Below are positions 1-7,014 of a stretch of 7,442 bases of DNA, in pieces (within the stretch, counting starts at the first letter, position 1; every line of letters begins with the position of its first letter). The notes below the pieces were generated by a model that made no database searches, was not told the DNA's origin, and saw only the letters and a list, made by a program, of their open reading frames with translations. The position numbers were made by a program, and so were the translations under genes. The stretch is from the NCBI GenBank assembly GCA_934502905.1, contig CAKSVK010000174.1, positions 1 to 7,442 of the forward strand, written 5' to 3'. The stretch comes from an uncultured Chitinophagaceae bacterium. Its GTDB lineage: Bacteria > Bacteroidota > Bacteroidia > Chitinophagales > Chitinophagaceae.

Positions 1-731
1 ACCGTATCCATATTAATGCGCCAAAGTACTTTTCCGGTAAGGTCAATTTCCGCAACAGCAGTGCCGCCCGCAAAACCTAAAGCTCCCCGTCTGATCGGCT
101 TTTCCATCTCGCGAAGATTATCTGCTTCTTCTTTCGGCGTATCATCTATCACATCCCGCATCGGCGGACGTAACATCGCCAATATGGTACCCTTCGGTGT
201 AAGTGTAGCTGCCCTTACTCCAATATCATCTATCTGCCAGTACCATCTTATATCTCCTTTTCCATCAACCATTGCTATGTACCCCGGTAGGCGGGCATTA
301 CATAGCATAACCATCCCACTATCAAGCGTTGAGGCATCATGCGGCTGATCTTCCCTTACCCATTGATGCACCAGCCAGGACGATTGTTCTCTTGTACGAA
401 AATTCATTTCCCTGGAGGAAACATTGAAAAATTTGTCAATGATCACCTGGAAATGATAGGTGGTATTAGGTTCAAGCAACAATAACCTTATATCATGCTC
501 CTTTGTTCTGTCGGTTAAAGGTGTCCTCAGCTTCTCCTGCGACCCGTCTTTCCAGTAACGAACGTATACACGCTCGTCCTTATCCAACACGATTTTTATT
601 GCTTCATTCATGGCAATATTATTCGGTGAGGACAGCTCAATACTCAGAATAGAAACAGAGCGGTTCATATAAAGTAATGCGATTGCAATGATAGCTGCAA
701 TACCCGCAATCAGTCCGGCACGTTTGTTCAT
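1..731 (-). CDS. Arylsulfotransferase (ASST)-like periplasmic protein, 3' end cut by window edge
   Basis: I translated this frame by hand from the ATG at 731-729; it stays open for 243 codons and leaves the window without a stop, so the C-terminus is missing. Residues 6-22 form one hydrophobic segment after Lys-Arg, a signal peptide or signal anchor with no lipobox cysteine, so export to the periplasm is likely. Residues about 25-120 look like an Ig/fibronectin-like beta domain (LLLEPNTTYHFQV, then NFRTRE), as in the N-terminal domain of the arylsulfotransferase family. From about residue 140 there are beta-propeller-like blades: GYIAMVDGKGDIRWYW, then LTPKGTILAMLRPP, then AVAEIDLTGKVLWRINM. 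This fits ASST, which moves sulfate between phenolic donors and acceptors without PAPS. The catalytic histidines and arginine of known ASSTs lie further downstream and cannot be checked, so activity is unproven. It follows susD by 76 bp, with a terminator between. A PQQ-like propeller protein of another function is the main alternative. Confidence 0.72.
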   Translation of the reverse strand, partial: MNKRAGLIAGIAAIIAIALLYMNRSVSILSIELSSPNNIAMNEAIKIVLDKDERVYVRYWKDGSQEKLRTPLTDRTKEHDIRLLLLEPNTTYHFQVIIDKFFNVSSREMNFRTREQSSWLVHQWVREDQPHDASTLDSGMVMLCNARLPGYIAMVDGKGDIRWYWQIDDIGVRAATLTPKGTILAMLRPPMRDVIDDTPKEEADNLREMEKPIRRGALGFAGGTAVAEIDLTGKVLWRINMDT

Positions 732-746
732 AACTTTTAAATTCAG

Positions 747-783
747 AAAAAAACCACCTGATCCAGATATGAACCAGGTGGTT
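747..783 (-). terminator. Rho-independent terminator after susD
   Basis: A perfect 9-bp inverted repeat (AACCACCTG at 752-760, CAGGTGGTT at 775-783) encloses a 14-nt loop. Read on the minus strand, the second arm runs into seven consecutive T (complement of the A-run 747-753). There is no matching T-run on the plus-strand side, so it works in the susD direction. It begins 24 bp after the susD stop codon and ends 15 bp before the sulfotransferase ATG, so it should lower or block read-through from susC-susD into that gene. Confidence 0.85.
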
Positions 784-807
784 GGCAAAATTAGCTATAA
801 AATATAA

Positions 808-2349
808 TTATGGAACCCTGTTGAGGTTTTCTGCTGCCATTTCGTTGTTCAACTGTGCATCAATCAACGGATAGGGAAGGTATTTCATATTCTCTTTTAC
901 CACAGGCGCCAAACCGCGGGAAGTAAGGTAATCGTTTGAGGTGCTTACATACTTACCAAAGCGGATCAGGTCCGGTCTGCGTTTATATTCAAATACCAAT
1001 TCATACCCGCGCTCGTCCAGTATTTTCTGTGCCATTTCTTCTTTTGAAGCCGGAGCCGGGAAAACACCGCCGGAGCCATATTCAGGCGCCCCCGCCCGTA
1101 CCCTTATCTGGTTGATATATGGCAGGGCAGCAGTTGGTCCGTTCAATTCATTCTCTATTTCTGCCTTATATAATATCACATCTTCAATACGGAAAATGGC
1201 AATGGTACGACCATCATAATAAGAATTTGACACCATGTCATATGAATATTTCTTGGTAGCCACATTCTTCAAAAACTTAACCGTATCTGCAGGAGGGGTC
1301 GTTTGTCCCGGAGCAGGAACCATATAATAAAACCCATACTTGGTATCTTTGTCGCGGGGAGATGCGCCTTCATAGTCGTAATAGAAAAATTGCTTCCTTG
1401 GATCGAGGTCATGGTATTTGCGCCAGAACTCAAGCGATACGCCGTAATATTGCCACCTGTTAGTAACCTCTTTATGGTCTGAAGGTCCAAAGTGATTGGT
1501 TATTTCACCGCCATTCATACCGGCTTCGTGGAGAATACAGAAAATAAATCCTCCATCAAACTTGTTATTCTCAGACCACACATTTTTGAAATCAGGATTA
1601 AGCTTGTAAACCCCTGCATCTTTCAATGCCAGCACCATATCCACATAAGGCTTTGCTTCTTCGTACTTATGCGCCCGCATATACACATTCGCTAACAGGG
1701 TGGCACAGGCGCCTTTAGTGGCTCTTGATATTTCACTTTTATCCCAGGCTTCCGGCAGGTTTTCTATACCATATTTACAATCCTCAATAATTAACCGGTC
1801 AATTTCTTCAATCGATGCTAAAGGAGCGTTGGCCGTTTCAACAGGCTTTAATACAGGTTCTGTATATAATGGCGCAGGTTCCCAGGCATCGGTAATATCC
1901 CTGTAAGCAAGCGCTCTTAAAAAACGGGCCTGACCGATAATTCTTTTCTTATTTGCTTCATCCATCGGCACACCTTCTATATTTGCCAGCAGGAAGTTAG
2001 CATTACTGATAACATTATACATAAACTGCCAGTTATACCTGATATACCTGTTATTGGCATCGTAAGTAAAATTGCTCATTTTATCAGGGTCGCCCGCTGC
2101 GGTAGAAAAGCCCATATCTGTCGTGTAGTCTGTAGTCATTACCAGGTAGCCGGCATAGTACATCCATGCGTCACCGGGATAAGGATTGAGATCAGCATAT
2201 ATACCCACCAACGCAGCATTGACATCACTTTCGGTAGAATATGCGTTAGCGGTAGTAAGATCACTGTATAATTTGGGTTCAAGCTTGGTACAACCTGTCA
2301 CCAGTGCCAGTAAGCCCAAACTTATTATTGATAAATATTTCATTCTCAT
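808..2349 (-). CDS. susD: SusD/RagB family surface nutrient-binding lipoprotein
   Basis: This 513-residue protein has the usual length of the SusD/RagB family, alpha-helical TPR-like lipoproteins that cap the SusC channel on the cell surface and bind the ligand. The N-terminus is a lipoprotein signal: Lys4, a hydrophobic core, then the lipobox LVTGC with acylated Cys20. Family landmarks are visible: the helix RFLRALAYRDI (143-152), the block VILYKAEIENELNG (391-404) followed by YINQIRVRAGAPE (411-423), and ILDERGYELVFEYKRRPDL (443-461), matching the conserved ERxxELxFExxRxxDL signature. The segment after the first helix reads DAWEPAPLYTEP where many homologues have a Gly-Asp-Val-Pro-Leu-like stretch, so ligand contacts may differ. 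It starts 28 bp after susC and is surely co-transcribed. The upstream region is A/T-rich (TTTTAAAAATT before ATG), without a clear Shine-Dalgarno. Met1 or Met3 could be the start; both keep the signal peptide. The ligand is unknown; the symbol denotes the family, not starch specificity. Confidence 0.95.
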   Translation of the reverse strand: MRMKYLSIISLGLLALVTGCTKLEPKLYSDLTTANAYSTESDVNAALVGIYADLNPYPGDAWMYYAGYLVMTTDYTTDMGFSTAAGDPDKMSNFTYDANNRYIRYNWQFMYNVISNANFLLANIEGVPMDEANKKRIIGQARFLRALAYRDITDAWEPAPLYTEPVLKPVETANAPLASIEEIDRLIIEDCKYGIENLPEAWDKSEISRATKGACATLLANVYMRAHKYEEAKPYVDMVLALKDAGVYKLNPDFKNVWSENNKFDGGFIFCILHEAGMNGGEITNHFGPSDHKEVTNRWQYYGVSLEFWRKYHDLDPRKQFFYYDYEGASPRDKDTKYGFYYMVPAPGQTTPPADTVKFLKNVATKKYSYDMVSNSYYDGRTIAIFRIEDVILYKAEIENELNGPTAALPYINQIRVRAGAPEYGSGGVFPAPASKEEMAQKILDERGYELVFEYKRRPDLIRFGKYVSTSNDYLTSRGLAPVVKENMKYLPYPLIDAQLNNEMAAENLNRVP

Positions 2350-2377
2350 AATTTTTAAAATAAAGAGTCAATACTGA

Positions 2378-5300
2378 TTAAAAATTAATGCTTAGCCCAA
2401 ATGTGAAAGAGCGCATAGCCGGGTAAGCATTGAAATCCAATCCTGCACCTCCGTTCGCTGTCTGTCCACCGTTTGCAGTGCCTGCACCGGAAGTTCCACT
2501 GGTAGTTGTTTCATATCCTTTTGTATCCACTTCCGGGTCCCACCCTGAATACTTCGTAAGGGTCAGCAGGTTTTCTGCTGTAATGTAAAAACGAACAGAG
2601 TTGAATGCCCGGGATATATCCTTCAATGTGTAGCCTAACGTGATATTCTTTAACCGCATGAAAGAAGCATTCTCAATAAAGTGAGAGTTGATATAACCAC
2701 CGGACTTCATATAATAAAAGCCGTTCCTGGGTATATCAGTATTTGTATTGGTCGGTGTCCACCTGTTCAATGCATCTGTAGTACGGTTCCATTCCAGGTT
2801 CATACGGGTCATATTCAACAGGTCATTCCCTACTGAGCCATGCAGGAATATGTTTAGGTCAAAATTATTATAGTTAAAAGTATTGGTTAAACCATAAATA
2901 AATTTGGGATTGGCAGATCCGATGATGGTACGGTCGTATGAATCTATTTTACCATCAGGTTTTCCATCCGGTCCTGAAATATCGAGGAACTTAGGATCAC
3001 CTGCAACGGAGTTAGGTTGCGGTGTATATGTTTCTCCCTGCTGTATTACCCCATCATATACATAGCCAAACAATGAACCCAGCGCTTCTCCTTCGCGGAT
3101 AATAGCAAACTGTTCTTCAGAAACCGTGCCCATAGGCTTGGAAGAGCTTAAGTAAATATCTTTTCCTCCAATATCCAATACTTTATTCCTGTTGATAGCC
3201 AGGTTGAATTTTGTATCCCATGTAAAGCTTCCGCTGTTAATATTCTTTGATGAGATTTCGAATTCAATACCTTTGTTTTCAACCGAGCCTAAATTAACCA
3301 GGCCGGATGTAAACCCGGAATATAAAGGAAAAGTTTTGCTGATGAGGAGGTCACTGGTCTTTTTATAGTACCCGTCAACGGTTACCATCAGGCGGGAATC
3401 AAAGAATCCCATATCTATACCTACATTGTATTGTGAGGTGGTTTCCCATCTCAGCTCCGGATTCTCCGGGGAACCCTGATTCAAATGGCTCCCGGCTGTA
3501 TTGGTACTGCCATCAAGTGTCAAACGGGTAGAAGCCATTAACGCATAGGAGGCGTAGTTACCGATCTGGTCATTACCTGTTCTGCCATAGCCAAGCCTGA
3601 ACTTGAGGGTGGAAAACAGGTCCAGGTCCCTGATAAAGTCTTCTTTATCCATTCTCCATGCAAATGCACCGGAAGGAAAGTATCCCCATTTATGATCGGT
3701 ACCAAAGCGGGAGGAACCGTCTCTTCTTAATGTAGCAGTAAGCAGGTATTTGTCTTTGTACCCATAATTCAACCGACCAAAGAAAGAGATCAGGAGACTT
3801 TCCTGTTTATAATAATTAGTGCCGGTAATAGTAGAAGCGGCATCTAAATTATTAAAGCTGAATAGATCTGTTGAGAAACCCTTTACAGCGAGCGACTTGA
3901 AGCTGTAGTAGGTTTTCTCGTAAGCATATCCACCCAATGCACTAAAGGAATGAATGTCGTTAAAAGTTTTTGCATATGTAAGCGTTGCATCAAATAACTG
4001 CCTTGTGGAAGAATAGTCCATTGTACTGGCAACACCATTGTCTATACCTCCCTGGTAGGTGGTTTTGGGTAGATACTTACCGGTAAAATAATGTGCTATT
4101 TCCGCACCACCGTTAATCCTGCCTGTAAGCTCTGGGATAGGCTTTATTTCAAGGTAAGCATTCCCGTTGAACCTGTCCTGCACTACTTCATTCTGCCTTC
4201 CGACCAGGTTCGCCAAAGGATTATCTCCTCTTCCACCGGGTGGTCTTCCAAAGCTACCGTCAGCATTATACGCCGACACGGTAGGATCATACGTTAATAT
4301 CCCCAGCAATACATTCGATTGAAGGATATTTCCACCATAGTCCTGCACATTGGAGTTGGCTCTTTGCCCATACATGGTCAAGCCGGACTTAATAAAGTCG
4401 TTGATCTTCTGGTCTACGTTTACGCGGCCTGAGAATCTTGAGTAGTCAGTATTTTTTAAAACACCTGCCTGGTTGAAGTAACCAATGCTGGTAAGGATCT
4501 TCGTATTCTCATTGCCACCCTGCACCTGCAGGTTATGACTGTGCACCACACCGGTGCGGGTAGCTTCCTTAACCCAGTCAGTGCTTACATCTGATTGAAG
4601 CTGAGACTCGGTATAAGCACCATTCTCCTGGCCAGCCTGCCCGTCAATTTCCTGGTACAACTCATTTGCCAGGTTCATATATTGCTTACCATTCAGCATG
4701 GTAAAAGGATTGTTCACCTTTTGCATCCCCACATATCCGTTGTAAGAGATCTGGGCTTTGCCCGATTTTCCTCTCTTCGTGGTAATGATGATTACCCCGT
4801 TTGCACCGCGTGCTCCATATATAGCGGTTGCGGAGGCATCTTTCAGGATCTCCATTGATTCTATATCATTGGGGTTGAGATCGACGCCACTGGTGGTAGC
4901 AAATCCATCCACCACGTATAAAGGCTCATTAGTGCTGCTGATAGAGTTGGAGCCACGCACACGTACAGAAATACTTCCCCCGGGCGCTTTTGAGTTTTGC
5001 ACTACCATAACCCCCGCTGCCCTGCCTTGTAACGCCTGTGCCGCATTACTTACTGTACCGCCGGAGGTAAGGTCGCTTGCCTTAAGGCTGGTAATAGCGC
5101 CGGTCAGGTCCCCTTTCCTTTGCGTGCCATATCCGATGACCACTACCGCGTTCAAATCTGCCGCGTCTTCCCTAAGTACTATTGAAAGGATCTTGTCGGA
5201 ACCGACCTTGATGCTGAATAACTTATATCCTACGGCGCTGAACTCAAGGGTCTCTCCCGGATTTGCATCAATGGTAAACGAGCCGTCTTCCTCCGCAATA

Positions 5301-5779
5301 ATACCTTTGGTGGTACCCTTTACCGTTACCGACACACCGGGTATCGGGTTTCCTTTTTCATCTGTTATTTTACCTTTAATAAGCTCCTGTTCCGGCGCCT
5401 CCGTGAACAAAGGCATTTTCTTTTCTCCGATAGAAACAAGACTGTCGTTGATCATCTTGTATGTAAGCGGCATATTCACAAACAAATGATCCAGGACGTC
5501 TTCGAGAAGGGCCCTGCGAAATTTTGCCTGTATTACTACTTTATCAGTGAGCATATCCTTGCTGTATACAAACCGAAAAATCGTTTTGTCTTCGATCTGG
5601 CGCAACACTTCCACAAGCGGGGTGTTGGTTACTTCAAGGTTTATTCTCTTTTGGGAAAATCCATTTGCCGAAAGCTGGAGGCTTATAGCCAGGAAAAATA
5701 CCGTAATCCCGTTCATAAGTAGGAGCACCTTAAAAGCCGGGCGCCACGGACGTTTTAGACAATTAGTCTTTTTTTGCAT
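2378..5779 (-). CDS. susC: SusC/RagA TonB-dependent outer-membrane transporter with STN signalling domain
   Basis: This 1133-residue transporter should import a ligand delivered by SusD, powered by TonB-ExbBD. Domain order: a signal peptide with a hydrophobic core at about 17-38; an STN (secretin/TonB short N-terminal) domain at about 46-117; a CarboxypepD-regulatory-like domain at about 135-203 (IKGKITDEKGNPIPGVSVTV, ending SIVLRED); the conserved SusC segment LNAVVVIGYGTQRKGDLTGA (209-228); a plug at about 230-335 with ALQGRAAGVMV, EPLYVVDGF and ASATAIYGARGANGVIIITT; then a beta-barrel ending in FTFGLSINF with the terminal aromatic residue needed for outer-membrane insertion. The STN domain marks this as a signal-transducing transporter of the FecA type; most SusC proteins without a partner anti-sigma factor lack it. 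The sigma/fecR pair directly upstream agrees. A Gly/Thr/Ala-rich stretch (residues about 1091-1113) lies just before the last strands. No frameshift or truncation is seen. The transported ligand cannot be inferred. Confidence 0.97.
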   Translation of the reverse strand: MQKKTNCLKRPWRPAFKVLLLMNGITVFFLAISLQLSANGFSQKRINLEVTNTPLVEVLRQIEDKTIFRFVYSKDMLTDKVVIQAKFRRALLEDVLDHLFVNMPLTYKMINDSLVSIGEKKMPLFTEAPEQELIKGKITDEKGNPIPGVSVTVKGTTKGIIAEEDGSFTIDANPGETLEFSAVGYKLFSIKVGSDKILSIVLREDAADLNAVVVIGYGTQRKGDLTGAITSLKASDLTSGGTVSNAAQALQGRAAGVMVVQNSKAPGGSISVRVRGSNSISSTNEPLYVVDGFATTSGVDLNPNDIESMEILKDASATAIYGARGANGVIIITTKRGKSGKAQISYNGYVGMQKVNNPFTMLNGKQYMNLANELYQEIDGQAGQENGAYTESQLQSDVSTDWVKEATRTGVVHSHNLQVQGGNENTKILTSIGYFNQAGVLKNTDYSRFSGRVNVDQKINDFIKSGLTMYGQRANSNVQDYGGNILQSNVLLGILTYDPTVSAYNADGSFGRPPGGRGDNPLANLVGRQNEVVQDRFNGNAYLEIKPIPELTGRINGGAEIAHYFTGKYLPKTTYQGGIDNGVASTMDYSSTRQLFDATLTYAKTFNDIHSFSALGGYAYEKTYYSFKSLAVKGFSTDLFSFNNLDAASTITGTNYYKQESLLISFFGRLNYGYKDKYLLTATLRRDGSSRFGTDHKWGYFPSGAFAWRMDKEDFIRDLDLFSTLKFRLGYGRTGNDQIGNYASYALMASTRLTLDGSTNTAGSHLNQGSPENPELRWETTSQYNVGIDMGFFDSRLMVTVDGYYKKTSDLLISKTFPLYSGFTSGLVNLGSVENKGIEFEISSKNINSGSFTWDTKFNLAINRNKVLDIGGKDIYLSSSKPMGTVSEEQFAIIREGEALGSLFGYVYDGVIQQGETYTPQPNSVAGDPKFLDISGPDGKPDGKIDSYDRTIIGSANPKFIYGLTNTFNYNNFDLNIFLHGSVGNDLLNMTRMNLEWNRTTDALNRWTPTNTNTDIPRNGFYYMKSGGYINSHFIENASFMRLKNITLGYTLKDISRAFNSVRFYITAENLLTLTKYSGWDPEVDTKGYETTTSGTSGAGTANGGQTANGGAGLDFNAYPAMRSFTFGLSINF

Positions 5780-5799
5780 AACTTAGTTATGTTTCGGTT

Positions 5800-5830
5800 A
5801 AAAAATAGGAATCAGCAGTCCTTTAGCAAG
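5800..5830 (-). promoter_or_regulatory. Candidate promoter upstream of susC
   Basis: In the gap between fecR and susC, read on the minus strand, CTTG (5830-5827) is followed after 19 nt by TATTTTTT (5807-5800). This matches 3 of 4 and 7 of 8 positions of the Bacteroidota housekeeping pattern TTTG / TAnnTTTG at an acceptable spacing. It would give a 5' leader of roughly 13-20 nt. An alternative is GGAAC (5842-5838), which resembles a generic ECF -35 element and would fit control by the upstream sigma factor, but I see no convincing -10 partner for it. Which of them is used, if either, cannot be settled from sequence alone. Nothing else is recognisable in the gap except the hairpin next to fecR. 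Confidence 0.3.
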
Positions 5831-5859
5831 TAACCTGGTTCCTGAAAGCCAGTAAACAA

Positions 5860-5882
5860 GGAGGATGTTTGCAGCATCCTCT
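5860..5882 (-). terminator. Hairpin at the 3' end of fecR, probable terminator
   Basis: GAGGATG (5861-5867) and CATCCTC (5875-5881) form a perfect 7-bp stem with a 7-nt loop, extendable by one G-T pair. It begins 13 bp past the fecR stop codon. On the minus strand, the direction of fecR, the stem is followed by CTTGTTTACT, a broken T-run; on the plus strand it is followed by the better tract TCTTTTATTTTTA. It may therefore stop transcription in both directions, or only separate the regulators from susC-susD. No plus-strand gene exists here that would need a terminator. Confidence 0.55.
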
Positions 5883-5895
5883 CTTTTATTTTTAC

Positions 5896-6972
5896 TTATT
5901 TGTATATCATAATGGTATCGTTTTTTTGTTCAAAGTTGAAGGTTCTTGTAAACTGTAATGCAGCCAGCACATCTTCCATTCTCTCATTTCTGAAAGACGC
6001 TGTATAGAGAACGTCCTTTAATTCAGGGTCAGCTATTTCAATGGCTACTCCATACCAACGACTCAGTTGTTTTGCCAGTTCGTCAAAAGGTTCATCCACA
6101 AAAACAAGCTTATTCTCCGTCCAGGAAACCTCTACAATAGCTGTATCTTCTTTACTGATCCGCACGGGTAATACTCCCGATGCAGTCGTTGACGAAGCGG
6201 CTGATTCGTAAGGTTGTTTTTTAATTTCAGGGGTAGCCGGCGTGCGGAGCAGGTATTTTTCATTGGGTCTGAGCGTGACTGTCCTGTTCTCCTCTTTAAG
6301 CGATAGCTCTACGCTCCCTCTTATCAGTGCGGCTTCACTCGTTCCATCCCCGTCGTATGCTTTAATGTTAAAAGCTGTACCCAGCACTTTCACGTCCATT
6401 TTATTTGTTCTTACCACAAATGGCCTTGATGCATCATGCGCTACATCAAAAAAGGCCTCTCCACTTAATTCCACCACACGATCCTTTTCATTAAAATGAT
6501 CTGCAAGGAAAATTCGGCTCTCGGCATTCAATATCACTTTACTACCATCAGGCAGCATAAAGGATTTTCTTTCTGTTTTTTGAGTGGCAAAACTTATCGC
6601 TTTTGTTGTAATGGATCTAAATGAACCTGAAAAATAATACCGCACCGATATCCCGATAAGTAAAATTCCTGCAAATACCGCAGCAACCTTCCACCAACCG
6701 GTTTTGGGCTTTTTAACCAGCACTATCTCCCTATTCTCATCATGGTAGCTGATCTGTTCTTTTAATTTTTCCAGTTGTGCCTGCATTTCAACATCCCTGG
6801 CGCTACGGGAGGTAAGCAACACAATTGCCTTCAATTCATCTATATATTCCTTTTCATGAGGATGCTCATTCAGATATGATTCCCATTGAGCAATATCTGC
6901 ATCGTTACGGCCCAGGCAATAGTTAATGAAACTTTCATCTGCCAGAAAACCGGCAGCTTCCCGTTCTAACAT
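5896..6972 (-). CDS. fecR: FecR-family anti-sigma factor (transmembrane sigma regulator)
   Basis: This inner-membrane regulator should hold the ECF sigma factor encoded just upstream and receive a signal from the SusC STN domain. From the ATG at 6972 it has 358 residues. The cytoplasmic N-terminus (about 1-90) contains SFINYCLGRNDADIAQWESY and EHPHEKEYIDEL, typical of FecR N-terminal helices. A single transmembrane helix lies at about 93-114 (WWKVAAVFAGILLIGISV), preceded by a Lys-rich patch, giving the usual N-in topology. The periplasmic FecR domain spans about 130-230 (FMLPDGSKVILNAESRI, ELSGEAFFDVAHD, FVVRTNKMDVKVLGTAFNIK). A Ser/Ala/Thr-rich linker (about 258-275) leads to a C-terminal DUF4974-type domain (about 288-358) that resembles the SusC STN domain. 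The frame opens further upstream to a TTG at 7005, but I prefer the ATG because the homologous part starts there and 42 bp then separate it from the sigma stop codon. It is very probably in one operon with the sigma gene. Confidence 0.94.
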   Translation of the reverse strand: MLEREAAGFLADESFINYCLGRNDADIAQWESYLNEHPHEKEYIDELKAIVLLTSRSARDVEMQAQLEKLKEQISYHDENREIVLVKKPKTGWWKVAAVFAGILLIGISVRYYFSGSFRSITTKAISFATQKTERKSFMLPDGSKVILNAESRIFLADHFNEKDRVVELSGEAFFDVAHDASRPFVVRTNKMDVKVLGTAFNIKAYDGDGTSEAALIRGSVELSLKEENRTVTLRPNEKYLLRTPATPEIKKQPYESAASSTTASGVLPVRISKEDTAIVEVSWTENKLVFVDEPFDELAKQLSRWYGVAIEIADPELKDVLYTASFRNERMEDVLAALQFTRTFNFEQKNDTIMIYK

Positions 6973-7014
6973 GTGTGAGTTTTCTATAATAGAGTACGGA
7001 AGCAATGGTTTTCA

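Noticed and set aside
16..348. Plus-strand open frame of 110 codons
   Set aside because: It is antisense to the arylsulfotransferase-like gene, whose minus-strand frame shows signal, Ig-like and propeller motifs and remains open from 731 to the window edge.
771..779. The 9-mer GAACCAGGT in the susD terminator loop and arm also occurs on the opposite strand upstream of susC (within 5833-5842)
   Set aside because: A shared 9-mer between two short intergenic regions is not rare enough by chance, and at 771-779 it is explained by the hairpin arm. There is no third copy to suggest a regulator site.
4758..5489. Long plus-strand open frame of 243 codons
   Set aside because: It lies wholly inside susC on the opposite strand, in the conserved plug and N-terminal domains. 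Its translation has no recognisable motifs and is rich in Ser, Pro, Leu and Thr, as expected for an antisense shadow.
6973..7005. Eleven-residue N-terminal extension of FecR from TTG 7005
   Set aside because: The extension shows no family similarity and TTG is a rarer start; the ATG at 6972 is directly followed by the typical FecR N-terminal region.
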